Below, one piece after another: positions 52,314 to 61,365 of a stretch of DNA of 64,000 nt (position 1 is its first letter; the number at the start of each line of letters is the position of its first letter). Source of the stretch: Alistipes sp. (lineage in GTDB: Bacteria > Bacteroidota > Bacteroidia > Bacteroidales > Rikenellaceae); assembly GCA_017631275.1 (NCBI GenBank), contig JAGBTQ010000012.1, positions 1-64,000 on the forward strand, written 5' to 3'. The notes beneath the pieces are model-generated. The model ran no database searches. It had not been told where the DNA came from and saw only the letters and a program-made list of their open reading frames with translations. The position numbers and the translations under genes are program-made.

Positions 52314-54519
52314 TACGTTAGATAGATACAACTCCTTGCGAGAGCTTGTAAGAGCCAACTTCTCGGAGCGCACACAGCTAATGGTTGACCATGCGCTGGT
52401 GTTTGCCAACGAGAGGCTTGCTGGCATTTTGCGCTACGACTCTAAGCCCATGCTTGACCATGGCGTGGCTGTGGCGCGCATTGTTGTCGAGGAGATAGGC
52501 CTGGGTCGTAACTCGACCATTGCTGCCATCATTCACGACGTGGTACGCATAGCCATTCAGGAGCACGACCCTGCCCTTGACGAGTTGCTTAGCACCATAC
52601 GTCAGGAGTATGGCGAGGAGACGCTCGGCATTGCCGTAGCCCTCGCTAAGATTTCAGATATCAAGCTCAAGGCATCAAAGGAGCAGGCTTCGGATTTTAG
52701 AGATATGATCGTATCCTACTCCGAAGATCCTCGTGTGATACTCATCAAGCTCGCCGACCGCCTCGAGGTGATGCGCTCTTTGGATATGTTCCCCGAGCGC
52801 AAGCGTCGCAAGAAGAGCTGGGAGAGCCTCAACCTATATGCGCAGATTGCCCACAAATTAGGCTTGTATAACATCAAGAGTGAGCTTGAAGACCTCTCGC
52901 TGAAGTACCTCGAAACAGATATGTACAACCATATTATCGAGGAGCTCAAGGAGAGCGAGGAGGAGCGCATGGCATTTATCGAGGAGTTTCTACGCCCTGT
53001 GCGCAAGCTTCTCGACGAGGACGGCATAAAGTATCATATCAAGAGCCGCACCAAGTCGGCATACTCTATCTTCCAGAAGATGCGCAAGCAGAGGGTCGAT
53101 TTCAAGGGTGTCTACGACATCTTCGCCCTGCGCATAATTATAGACTGTCCGCCTGAGCGCGAGAAGGCGCAGTGCTGGACAGTATATTCACACGTCACAA
53201 GCCTCTATACGCCAAACACCGAGCGTATGCGCGACTGGATATCTATCCCCAAGAGCAATGGCTACGAGTCGTTGCACGCCACGGTCTTAGGTGGCGAGGG
53301 TCGCTGGGTCGAGGTGCAGATACGCACCGAGCGCATGGACGAGGTTGCCGAGCGAGGCATCGCTGCTCACTGGCGCTATAAGGGCGTTAAGCAGGGCGGC
53401 ATGGGTGCCGAGGCGTGGCTTGGTCGCCTACGCGAGTTGTTGGAGGACACCACCTCCGAGTCTATCGCCCAGCGCTTCGAGGCTAAGGCTTCGGGCGAGA
53501 TATTCGTGTTCACCCCTTCGGGCGACATACGTAAGCTCCCCGAGGGCGCTACGGTCTTGGACTTCGCCTTCGACATACACACGTCGCTTGGTGGCATCTG
53601 CGTAGGTGGCAAGGTAGGTAGCAGAGTAGTGCCTATCAAGGAGCAGTTGCACAATGGCGACATCTGCGAGGTACTCACCCGCAAAGACCAGACGCCCAAG
53701 GCAGATTGGCTCAACTACTGTGTTACGCAGAAGGCTCGCAGCCGCATACGCACTTTCCTGCGCGAGGAGAAGCAGAAGCATGCTCGCCTTGGCCGCGAGG
53801 AGCTCGAGCGTAAGATAAAGAATTGGAAGATAGAGGTAGCCATAGACGAGGCTGTGGCCTACCTCTGCAAATACTTCAAAATAAAGCGTGGCAACGAACT
53901 ATATGTGGCTATTGCCGACCAGAAGATAGATCTTGCGCAGGTCAAGGATATCCTCCAGCGCTGGCTCTCGGGCGAGGCCGACGAGGAGCGTCGCCTTGCA
54001 GCCCAGGAGGTCGAGGAGCGCAAGGCACGCCTACGTGAGGAGCGTGGCGAGGAGAGCACAAAGCGTGGCGACGCCCTGGTTATCGACGAGAAGATTAATA
54101 ATATCGAGTATAAGTTGGGCAAGTGTTGTAACCCTATCAAGGGCGACGACATCTTCGGCTTTATCACCATAAATGCCGGCATCACCGTGCACCGCACCGA
54201 CTGTCCCAATGCACGACGTATGCGCGAGCGCTACCCCTATCGTGTTATGGAGGCCCGCTGGCGCGATGAGGCTCAGGGTGCCTTCCGTGTCACCGTGGGC
54301 ATCTCGGCAGCCGATATTCCAGGCCTTGCAACCACTATTATGGACGTTGCAAGCAAGGAGCTCAAACTATCGGTGCGAGGCATCAACTTCACACCTAAGG
54401 GCGACGGCTCTGCCACAGCACAGCTTGTCGTGGAGGTTACGGGAGCTAATATCGTAGATATGTTGCTACACTCCTTGCGCCGCATTAAGGGCATCAAAAA
54501 TGCATATAGAATAAACTAA
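52306..54519 (+). CDS. RSH-family (p)ppGpp synthetase, hydrolase site degenerate
   Basis: 737 residues from ATG at 52306. Order: HD region (1-190), synthetase (about 230-350; SAYSIFQKMR, PKSNGYESLHATV, VEVQIRT, AERGIAAHWRYKG), TGS (IFVFTPSGDIRKLPEGA), helical region and ACT (about 660-737). In the HD domain His77-Asp78 remain (IIHDVV), but the next two catalytic residues, normally Glu-Asp, are Arg-Ile. LADRLEVM replaces the usual LADRLHNM. It is predicted to make (p)ppGpp but not break it down. Confidence 0.9.
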   Translation: MSNTLDRYNSLRELVRANFSERTQLMVDHALVFANERLAGILRYDSKPMLDHGVAVARIVVEEIGLGRNSTIAAIIHDVVRIAIQEHDPALDELLSTIRQEYGEETLGIAVALAKISDIKLKASKEQASDFRDMIVSYSEDPRVILIKLADRLEVMRSLDMFPERKRRKKSWESLNLYAQIAHKLGLYNIKSELEDLSLKYLETDMYNHIIEELKESEEERMAFIEEFLRPVRKLLDEDGIKYHIKSRTKSAYSIFQKMRKQRVDFKGVYDIFALRIIIDCPPEREKAQCWTVYSHVTSLYTPNTERMRDWISIPKSNGYESLHATVLGGEGRWVEVQIRTERMDEVAERGIAAHWRYKGVKQGGMGAEAWLGRLRELLEDTTSESIAQRFEAKASGEIFVFTPSGDIRKLPEGATVLDFAFDIHTSLGGICVGGKVGSRVVPIKEQLHNGDICEVLTRKDQTPKADWLNYCVTQKARSRIRTFLREEKQKHARLGREELERKIKNWKIEVAIDEAVAYLCKYFKIKRGNELYVAIADQKIDLAQVKDILQRWLSGEADEERRLAAQEVEERKARLREERGEESTKRGDALVIDEKINNIEYKLGKCCNPIKGDDIFGFITINAGITVHRTDCPNARRMRERYPYRVMEARWRDEAQGAFRVTVGISAADIPGLATTIMDVASKELKLSVRGINFTPKGDGSATAQLVVEVTGANIVDMLLHSLRRIKGIKNAYRIN

Positions 54520-54534
54520 CTAAACCCTCATATC

Positions 54535-54876
54535 ATGAATTTTGAAGATATCAGCACACCATGGAGCGACTCGCTCAAAACATGTGCAATCACCGTTTGC
54601 GACCTTGATGGCGTGATTCTCTACCAGAACAAGCGCTCAGTGGAGGTCAATGGCAACATGCGTGGTAAGTCGATGATTCCTTGCCACTCGGCACGCTCAC
54701 GCGAGATTATCAACCGCCTAATTAACAATGGCGAGAACAACGCCTACACCATCGAGAAGCGTGGCATACGCAAGCTCATCTATCAGACTCCATGGTACGA
54801 GTCGGGCGAGGTCGCTGGCCTCGTGGAGTTCTCGTTGGAGATTCCTATGGAGATGCCCCACTACGTGAGAGAGTAA
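54535..54876 (+). CDS. Stand-alone PAS-domain protein
   Basis: 113 residues, a single PAS fold (TVCDLDGVILYQNKRSVEV ... GEVAGLVEFSLEIP). There is no output domain, so it probably acts by binding a small ligand or a partner protein. It lies 15 bp downstream of the RSH gene and is closed by a strong terminator, ending the chain that begins at 46725. Confidence 0.75.
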   Translation: MNFEDISTPWSDSLKTCAITVCDLDGVILYQNKRSVEVNGNMRGKSMIPCHSARSREIINRLINNGENNAYTIEKRGIRKLIYQTPWYESGEVAGLVEFSLEIPMEMPHYVRE

Positions 54877-54904
54877 GGAACTACGGGTTTTCAAGATAGA
54901 AAGA

Positions 54905-54950
54905 CAAAACAACGGTCGGGCATCATATTGAGTGCCCGACCGTTGTTTTG
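54905..54950. terminator. Strong bidirectional terminator
   Basis: Stem AAAACAACGGTCGGGCA / TGCCCGACCGTTGTTTT, 17 bp, with A and T runs. It follows the PAS gene. Confidence 0.9.
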
Positions 54951-54960
54951 TTGTTTTATA

Positions 54961-55140
54961 GGGTAGATGCGACGAATGGGATAAATGGGATAAATGGGAT
55001 AGATAAGATAGATGGGAGCGCTGAATTAGGGAGATTAGGGAATTTAAGGAGATTAAGGAAATTAAGGAAAGGCTATCACTAAACTCCTTAAATTCATTAA
55101 ATTCACTAAACGCCTTAATCTACCACCTCAATCAGCGCGC
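54961..55140. repeat. Purine/pyrimidine inverted minisatellite (tract 4)
   Basis: No gene. Purine-rich units GATAAATGG and GAAATTAAG (54963-55070) are followed by the pyrimidine-rich near-complement CTCCTTAAATTC, ACGCCTTAATC (55083-55125). It then joins element A4 through CAGCGCGC. Same arrangement as tracts 1-3. Confidence 0.6.
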
Positions 55141-55270
55141 AATTTCTTGTCAGAAGGGTGCCGAGTGCTACACTCGGCAAAAATGGCGACGATGGGTAGT
55201 ACTAAGCGTACGTCCCATTGTCGCCATTTTTTGTTAGGGGCCGCAATCGACCCATTATCACAAGAAATTA
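55141..55270 (-). repeat. Hairpin element family A, copy A4 (130 bp)
   Basis: Family ends AATTTCTTGTCAGAAG and TTATCACAAGAAATTA. The 17 bp core stem AAAATGGCGACGATGGG / CCCATTGTCGCCATTTT has one G-U pair and is capped by TAGTAC-N5-GTACGT. The stem sequence is unrelated to A1-A3. The right end includes the stop codon of the C1 peptidase gene (55268-55270). Confidence 0.75.
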
Positions 55271-56488
55271 CAAGCCAAGCTTAGCGCGAATCTCCGCAGG
55301 AATCGCATCCTTGTGAACGATGATGTTCATAGTCTTGTAACGAACGAATGCCTTTGAAGCATACCAGATACCCTTGTATGTACCAGCCTCGCCCCATGAG
55401 TTCTTAACCATGTAGTACTCAGTACCCTTCTGGTCCTTAGCGATACCGTAGATAAGCATGCCGTGGTCGTCGGTTGTCTCGCGGTTGTCGTAGCCAAGCT
55501 GACGCTCCTCCTGTGATACCCAGCGCTGCTCAACAGCCATAGGAGCGCTCTTGCGCTGTGACTCAGTCATCTTAAGCCACTTAGCCATATCAGAGCCATC
55601 GAGCTCTGCTGCAGCCTTCTCCATGTCAGGAAGGATTGCAGTACCCTCGCGTGTGAAGCCGTCCTCGCTAACGTCGCTACCCCAAGCTACAGTGTAGCCA
55701 TTCATGATAGCGTTGTCGAACACCTCCATAAGCTCGTCGATAGGGAGGTTGTAAGAGTGAGCCCAACGCCAGTTGTCAGGAATCTCGAGTGCGAATGAAG
55801 TGTAGAATGGGTGGTGAGTGTAAGATGTCAAAGATACGTAGTCGCTTGCGTTCAAGCCCAATGACTCGTAGAATGACTTTGGAGTGTACTCCACACCCTC
55901 GTAAGTGAACTTCTCAGGACGTACGCCGAGGTAGATGTCGTGAATAGACTCGATAGCCTTCTTCCACAACAACTCGCCCTCAGGGTTTGCCTGGAAGCTA
56001 CGAAGCTTGCTTGTAGCAATAGCCTCAACAACAGCGTCGCTAACAACAGATAGCTCGTTGTGGTTGCTAAGCTCCATGCCATACATTACACCTGGACGCA
56101 TCTCTGCCTCAGGAACAAGACCGAAAGCCTCCATACCGTAGATTACATCGTAGAATGAGCCACCCTGAGCGAACGATACATCGCCGTGTGTGCGTACTGC
56201 CTTCTCAGCGCGATCGAGGTAGGTGTTGTGCACGATAAACATCTCAGAGAAGTCGTACTCGCCCTTACCCATACGCAAAAGCTCTGACTCGATGAAAGCC
56301 AATGATGAGTAGCACCAGCAGGTACCTGCTCTGTTCTGGTTCTTGATGCTTGTAATAGGGTTCTCCTTTACTACAGTAAACTGGATACCCTCAGACTGCT
56401 CACCCTTCTTAGGCTTAGCCTCAGCACCGTTAGCCATAGCACCAGTCACAAACATAAGACCGAGTGCCAATGCAAAAAATTTCTTCAT
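55268..56488 (-). CDS. Secreted C1-family (PepC/bleomycin hydrolase-like) cysteine peptidase
   Basis: 406 residues with a signal peptide (MKKFFALALGLMFVTGAMA). Papain-like catalytic residues are all visible: Gln and Cys in NQNRAGTCWCYSS (about residues 51-60), His in TTDDHGMLIYG and Asn in VKNSWGEAG. The layout, with inserts between Cys and His domains, is that of aminopeptidase C. An exported version probably trims peptides in the periplasm or outside. Monocistronic; stop codon inside A4. Confidence 0.88.
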   Translation of the reverse strand: MKKFFALALGLMFVTGAMANGAEAKPKKGEQSEGIQFTVVKENPITSIKNQNRAGTCWCYSSLAFIESELLRMGKGEYDFSEMFIVHNTYLDRAEKAVRTHGDVSFAQGGSFYDVIYGMEAFGLVPEAEMRPGVMYGMELSNHNELSVVSDAVVEAIATSKLRSFQANPEGELLWKKAIESIHDIYLGVRPEKFTYEGVEYTPKSFYESLGLNASDYVSLTSYTHHPFYTSFALEIPDNWRWAHSYNLPIDELMEVFDNAIMNGYTVAWGSDVSEDGFTREGTAILPDMEKAAAELDGSDMAKWLKMTESQRKSAPMAVEQRWVSQEERQLGYDNRETTDDHGMLIYGIAKDQKGTEYYMVKNSWGEAGTYKGIWYASKAFVRYKTMNIIVHKDAIPAEIRAKLGL

Positions 56489-56519
56489 AAGTTGTTAGTT
56501 TTAGTGAATAATATATGTG

Positions 56520-58817
56520 TTATTTCTTAGCCTTAGCAATGATACGCTGGCAGTCAACATATCCGAGTGTCTCCACCTTTGTGCCACGTGGCAGGCGGTA
56601 GTTCTTGCCCTGGAACGAGATATATGGGCCATAGATACCACTCTTGATGACCATCTCGCTATCCTCCGCAAAGGTCTTGATAGGCTCGGCTGCTGCGCGC
56701 TGCTTCTCGCTGTTCTCTCTCAAAATCTCTTCGGCACGCTCACGGCTGATAGTGTAAGGATCATCGCTCTTTGCCAACGATGCGAAGGTCTTGCCGTGGC
56801 GCACATAGGGGCCAAACTTACCCACGCCCACCATCAAGCTCTCACCGTCCAACTCGCCAAGGTTACGTGGCAGGGCAAATAGCTCGAGAGCCTCCTCAAG
56901 AGTAATTGACTCGATGAGCTGACCCTTCTTGAGCGATGCAAACTGACCCTTCTCGCCATTCTCGCCCTCAAGCTCCACCATAGGACCATAGCGGCCGATA
57001 CGTGCCTTCACCATCTGACCTGTCTTGGGGTCAATACCGAGCACACGTGTCTGCTGCGAGCGGTCGCTCTGCGTGCCTACTGCTGCGTCAACGAGTCTGT
57101 GGAATGGGTCGTAGAAGTCGTTAATCATATTGTACCATGCGATGTCGCCCTCAGCAACACGGTCGAACTCCTTCTCCACATTTGCTGTGAAGTTGTAGTC
57201 CATGATTGTTGCAAACTGCGACTCGAGGTAGTCGTTAACAACCATACCTATGTCGGTAGGTGCCAAGCGGCTCTTCTCCTTGCCATAGCTCTCGGTTGTT
57301 ATCTTCGACGTGAGCTTACCATTCGATAGTGTTATGTGCTCCACCTGACGCTTCTGACCGTCACGGTTCTGCTTCTCAACATAGCCGCGATTGATAATCG
57401 TGGTGATTGTTGGCGCATAGGTTGATGGACGGCCGATGCCAAGCTCCTCAAGGCGCTTAACGAGTGCCGCCTCGTTGTAGCGTGAAGGGGCCTGAGTGTA
57501 GCGCTCCGAAGCGGTGATTGTTGTTGCAATAACCTCGCTGCCGAGCTCCATCTTTGGAAGGATGCCACCCTCGTCCTGCTGCTGATCCTCATCTACCGAC
57601 TCAGAATATAGGCGCATGAAGCCATCGAAGCGCACAACCTCGCCTGTTGCCACAAACTGCTCCGAGCGGCGGCTCAGGTCGATAACTATCTGTGTGCGGT
57701 CGAGCTCTGCGGGCACCATCTGCGATGCTACGGTGCGCTTCCATATAAGCTCGTAGAGGCGCTTCTCGGCAGCTGTACCCTCAATCTCGTGACGCTCGAT
57801 ATACGAAGGACGGATAGCCTCGTGAGCCTCCTGCGCACCCTTCGACTTGGTCTTGAAGTTGTGAGGATAAGAGTACTTAGCACCAAACAATCGAGTAATC
57901 TCGTTTTTGCACTGCGTGATAGCCATCTGCGAGAGGTTCACAGAGTCGGTACGCATATATGTGATAAGACCCTGCTCGTAGAGTCGCTGTGCCACGCTCA
58001 TTGTCTGTGCCACGCTCATGCCGAGCTTACGGCCCGCCTCCTGCTGAAGTGTAGAGGTGGTGAATGGTGGCGCAGCATATCTCTGCACAGGCTTCTCCTC
58101 GCACTTAGCCACGGTAAACTTCTCGCCTATGCACTCCTCGAGGAAGGCGTAAGCATCGTCACGCTTCTCGAATGCTTGCGACAAGGTTGCCTTGAAGAGA
58201 GTCTTCTGTGGGTCGTTAGCGGCATAGAACTGAGCCACAACACGGTAGCTTGCCACAGGCTGGAAGCCGATAATCTCTCTCTCGCGCTCAACGATAAGGC
58301 GCACGGCAACACTCTGCACACGGCCTGCCGAGAGTGCTGGACGCACCTTCTTCCACAACACGGGCGAGAGCTCGAAGCCCACCAAGCGATCCAACACACG
58401 GCGTGCCTGCTGAGCATTCACCAAGTTCATGTCGATGGTACGCGGGTTCTCGATAGCGCTGAGGATAGCACGCTGCGTAATCTCGTGAAAGACAATACGC
58501 TTAGTGTTCTCGATAGGTAGGCCTAGGACCTTCGCAAGGTGCCAAGCAATAGCCTCTCCCTCGCGGTCCTCATCGGATGCCAGCCACACGGTCTTTGCCG
58601 CACGTGCCAATCGCGATAGTTCGTCCACAACCTTTCGCTTATCCTCGGGAATCTCGTATAGTGGTTCGAAGTTGTTCTCAAGCTCAATACCGAGTCCCTT
58701 TTTAGCCAAGTCGCGAATATGACCAAAGCTCGACTTTACCATAAACTCCTTACCGAGGAATTTCTCGATGGTCTTAGCCTTGGCTGGAGACTCTACAATA
58801 ACCAAATTTTCTTGCAT
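56520..58817 (-). CDS. topA: DNA topoisomerase I
   Basis: 765 residues. TOPRIM domain at the start (NLVIVESPAKAKTIEKFLG ... SDEDREGEAIAWHL), HEITQRAI, the DNA-cleaving Tyr in GLITYMRTDSVNLS, and GRPSTYAPTI. The C-terminus has topoisomerase C-terminal repeat modules (VGKFGPYVRHGK, IKSGIYGPYISFQGK) in place of classical four-cysteine zinc fingers. It relaxes negative supercoils. Confidence 0.95.
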   Translation of the reverse strand: MQENLVIVESPAKAKTIEKFLGKEFMVKSSFGHIRDLAKKGLGIELENNFEPLYEIPEDKRKVVDELSRLARAAKTVWLASDEDREGEAIAWHLAKVLGLPIENTKRIVFHEITQRAILSAIENPRTIDMNLVNAQQARRVLDRLVGFELSPVLWKKVRPALSAGRVQSVAVRLIVEREREIIGFQPVASYRVVAQFYAANDPQKTLFKATLSQAFEKRDDAYAFLEECIGEKFTVAKCEEKPVQRYAAPPFTTSTLQQEAGRKLGMSVAQTMSVAQRLYEQGLITYMRTDSVNLSQMAITQCKNEITRLFGAKYSYPHNFKTKSKGAQEAHEAIRPSYIERHEIEGTAAEKRLYELIWKRTVASQMVPAELDRTQIVIDLSRRSEQFVATGEVVRFDGFMRLYSESVDEDQQQDEGGILPKMELGSEVIATTITASERYTQAPSRYNEAALVKRLEELGIGRPSTYAPTITTIINRGYVEKQNRDGQKRQVEHITLSNGKLTSKITTESYGKEKSRLAPTDIGMVVNDYLESQFATIMDYNFTANVEKEFDRVAEGDIAWYNMINDFYDPFHRLVDAAVGTQSDRSQQTRVLGIDPKTGQMVKARIGRYGPMVELEGENGEKGQFASLKKGQLIESITLEEALELFALPRNLGELDGESLMVGVGKFGPYVRHGKTFASLAKSDDPYTISRERAEEILRENSEKQRAAAEPIKTFAEDSEMVIKSGIYGPYISFQGKNYRLPRGTKVETLGYVDCQRIIAKAKK

Positions 58818-58895
58818 CGCAAAATTTATCTTTAACAGCGAAACCTAAGTATTTGCAACTTAGGTTCACTATAGTATCATTCTATTATTAACTGC

Positions 58896-60536
58896 TTAAT
58901 ATACAATCGTGTACACCAGCTCTAAGGTCATCGGTGCCATCTCAGCGGTATGTTTAACAGCGTCGCCACCATATATCATCTGGCGTTGAAATCCGTATAG
59001 CGCATCTGCCGTAGGGCCAACAAACATACGTCGACTTATCTTAAGCATCTTATCTGTCTTGAACTTCTCAACATCAACAACGCCATTCTCGTCTGACTCC
59101 GAGATAACGTTCGATATTAGTTGCTGCATGAAGTTCGAGATATCCATCGTGTAGCAACCCAACGAGCGATTGAGATAACCGTCGTAAGGTATCACAAAGC
59201 TCGACGACTCCTTAGTATAAAGGTAGTCGGAGATGGCAATAATGTCGTTGGTGTAGCCATCCTCGTAGCCACCATAACGTGAGTATAGTCCCATGCGCTC
59301 CATCGAGCCGTCCATAATCTTGCCAAGGGCTATTGGGTCGGCAAAGTTATAGTCGTAGCCCGAGCCCTCGAGGTAGATGTTTAGGTGAGCCTGGTTTACC
59401 GACACCTTAACACCCTTGCGACCCTTGGCAATATCTGCCAACGACTGCAAGAACTCGTCGGTGAACTCCACCTCGGTAACGATACCTGTCATCGCATCGA
59501 CCTTGCCTACAAACACCTCGCGATGCTCCTGTATAGCAGCCATATCGTCGGCATTAAACTCGTGCTCGACATGCGACACAGAGACATTACCCGCCTTCAC
59601 ATCATACTCCGAAGGGTTGATGTAGAAGTTGTAGGACATAATCACGGTATCCTTGATAATCGAAGGATCCTCCTTATAGCGGCTACGCGCATAGAGCACC
59701 AGTGCCGAGTTCTCAACATCTGTCGAGAACATTGCACCCTGGTCATCTGCATCAAGCGCATCGAGTGGTGCGATATATACGCCTCTAATCTGCTCTACGA
59801 ACTTCTTCTCGTTGCCCTGCTCATAAATCTCGGCAGTGTCACGCGCATAGCCCTCGTCATCGAGCTGTGTGGTGAACATCAGGCGGCGAACATACTCCAT
59901 GGTAGCCTCGGTCTCCTCAAGCGTAACGCTCTCGAAGTGAGGATTTTCCATATTGCCTACATACACACCCTTCTCCTGGTTAGGATACTTAAATGTGAAG
60001 ATAGGCTCGGCGCTAACATAGTGCTTAGGGTCGAACTGAGCATAGAAGACCGTGTCCTTAGAGTCGGTAAGATACGAATTTGAGGTAATCTCATAGACAC
60101 CAAATCTACGGCACTTGGTAGTATCGCCATGATAGCTGGTTACATACAACGCCAAGGTCATCGAGTCGAAGATTGGTCGGTAGCCCCAGCCATACTCCTC
60201 GTCGAGCTTCGAGCCGAACAACACCTGCGACATAAATCCTGCACGGCGTGCACCAAACTCAGCACTCTGCTCCTGGCCGAAATATACATCGTCGAGGTTC
60301 GAGCTCTTTATCGAGTCGCTCTGGTAGAGATATGTCTTCGACATTGTGACGCTTCGCTTCTCGCCCATATCCTCCATCACGCCGTCACGATATACTCTGC
60401 GGCGGAGCTCCATGTTCTGGTTTGTAGGCACATACTCAGCACCAAGATCGTAATCAACCTCGGTTGTACAGCCCACCATAACGAGCGCCACAATGAAGAG
60501 CATCAATGCCTTCGACCACAAATTTCTATAACTCAT
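58896..60536 (-). CDS. DUF4270 lipoprotein
   Basis: 546 residues from ATG at 60536, which begins a lipoprotein signal (MSYRNLWSKALMLFIVALVM followed by VGCTTEV). It overlaps the GT5 gene end by 11 nt. The mature part is beta-rich with the DUF4270 pattern (early LGAEYVPT, SMTLALYVTSYHGD, SFVIPYDGYLNRSLGCYTMD). DUF4270 is almost confined to Bacteroidetes and typically follows this short glycogen-synthase-like gene. Its function is unknown; outer-membrane location is likely. Confidence 0.8.
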   Translation of the reverse strand: MSYRNLWSKALMLFIVALVMVGCTTEVDYDLGAEYVPTNQNMELRRRVYRDGVMEDMGEKRSVTMSKTYLYQSDSIKSSNLDDVYFGQEQSAEFGARRAGFMSQVLFGSKLDEEYGWGYRPIFDSMTLALYVTSYHGDTTKCRRFGVYEITSNSYLTDSKDTVFYAQFDPKHYVSAEPIFTFKYPNQEKGVYVGNMENPHFESVTLEETEATMEYVRRLMFTTQLDDEGYARDTAEIYEQGNEKKFVEQIRGVYIAPLDALDADDQGAMFSTDVENSALVLYARSRYKEDPSIIKDTVIMSYNFYINPSEYDVKAGNVSVSHVEHEFNADDMAAIQEHREVFVGKVDAMTGIVTEVEFTDEFLQSLADIAKGRKGVKVSVNQAHLNIYLEGSGYDYNFADPIALGKIMDGSMERMGLYSRYGGYEDGYTNDIIAISDYLYTKESSSFVIPYDGYLNRSLGCYTMDISNFMQQLISNVISESDENGVVDVEKFKTDKMLKISRRMFVGPTADALYGFQRQMIYGGDAVKHTAEMAPMTLELVYTIVY

Positions 60537-61332
60537 CGTAGAACTTCTTATAGTTGTCGAATACCTCCTTAGCATCACCCTCAGAGTACTCGAGAATCTT
60601 TTTGCCTGCCTGACGGGCATACTCCACCAACTCCTGGTTAGCATTAGCTGATGTCACAACAACGCCGTCGGCATACTCTATAACGAAGCGATATAGGTTT
60701 TCGTATGATGGCTCGCCCAAAATTGCCATTGAGCTATCCATGATACCCTCGCCCTCGAGCTTCTGCTTGAAGTCCTCAGCAAGGCAACCCTCAAACTTAT
60801 CGTCGCCGAGCGATAGGACAATCTTCACATCGCGGAACAATGGATCGTCGTAGAATACCTTCTTAAGATACATTGGAGCTATTGCCGAGAACCAGCCGTG
60901 GCAGTGCACGATGGTTGGTGCCCAGCGCAACTTCTTAACGGTCTCGAGCATGCCTCGAGCGAAGAATATCGCACGATCATCATTGTCAGCAAAAGGCTTG
61001 CCCTCCTCGTCGGTGAGCACAGCACGACGTGCGAAATAGTCGTCGTTGTCGATAAAGTAAATCTGGATACGTGCCGAAGGAATAGAGGCCACCTTGATGA
61101 TAAGCTGGTGGTCGTTGTCGTTGATAATGAGGTTCATACCCGACAGGCGAATAACCTCGTGCAGCTGGTTTCTGCGCTCGTTGATGCAGCCAAACCTTGG
61201 CATGAACGTGCGCACCTCGGCACCACGCTCCTGCATCTGGCGTGCCATCTCAAGACTTAGCTTCGACAGCTCGTTCTCAGGCAAATATGGAGATATCTCC
61301 TGACAAACGTAAAGTATTTTATTTGTTGCCAT
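60526..61332 (-). CDS. Short GT5 glycogen/starch synthase-like protein (N-terminal domain only)
   Basis: 268 residues. It matches the N-terminal catalytic half of glycogen synthase (ILYVCQEISPYLPENELSKL, IVHCHGWFSAIAPMYLK), but the second Rossmann domain with the nucleotide-sugar site is missing. No frameshifted remainder follows: DUF4270 starts at once. The ordinary ADP-glucose lysine motif near the N-terminus is also altered. This short form is common in Bacteroidetes; enzymatic activity is doubtful. Confidence 0.78.
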   Translation of the reverse strand: MATNKILYVCQEISPYLPENELSKLSLEMARQMQERGAEVRTFMPRFGCINERRNQLHEVIRLSGMNLIINDNDHQLIIKVASIPSARIQIYFIDNDDYFARRAVLTDEEGKPFADNDDRAIFFARGMLETVKKLRWAPTIVHCHGWFSAIAPMYLKKVFYDDPLFRDVKIVLSLGDDKFEGCLAEDFKQKLEGEGIMDSSMAILGEPSYENLYRFVIEYADGVVVTSANANQELVEYARQAGKKILEYSEGDAKEVFDNYKKFYDEL

Positions 61333-61365
61333 AACGCTCTAAAGTTTATGTTGGCAAAATATCTA

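Noticed and set aside
60537..60644. Longer N-terminus of the DUF4270 gene
   Set aside because: It would lie inside the GT5 coding region and bury the lipoprotein signal; ATG at 60536 gives a proper lipobox.
60526..61332. Frameshift or assembly error truncating glycogen synthase
   Set aside because: No second-domain sequence follows in any frame and the next gene begins within 11 nt; short forms of this gene are common in the phylum.
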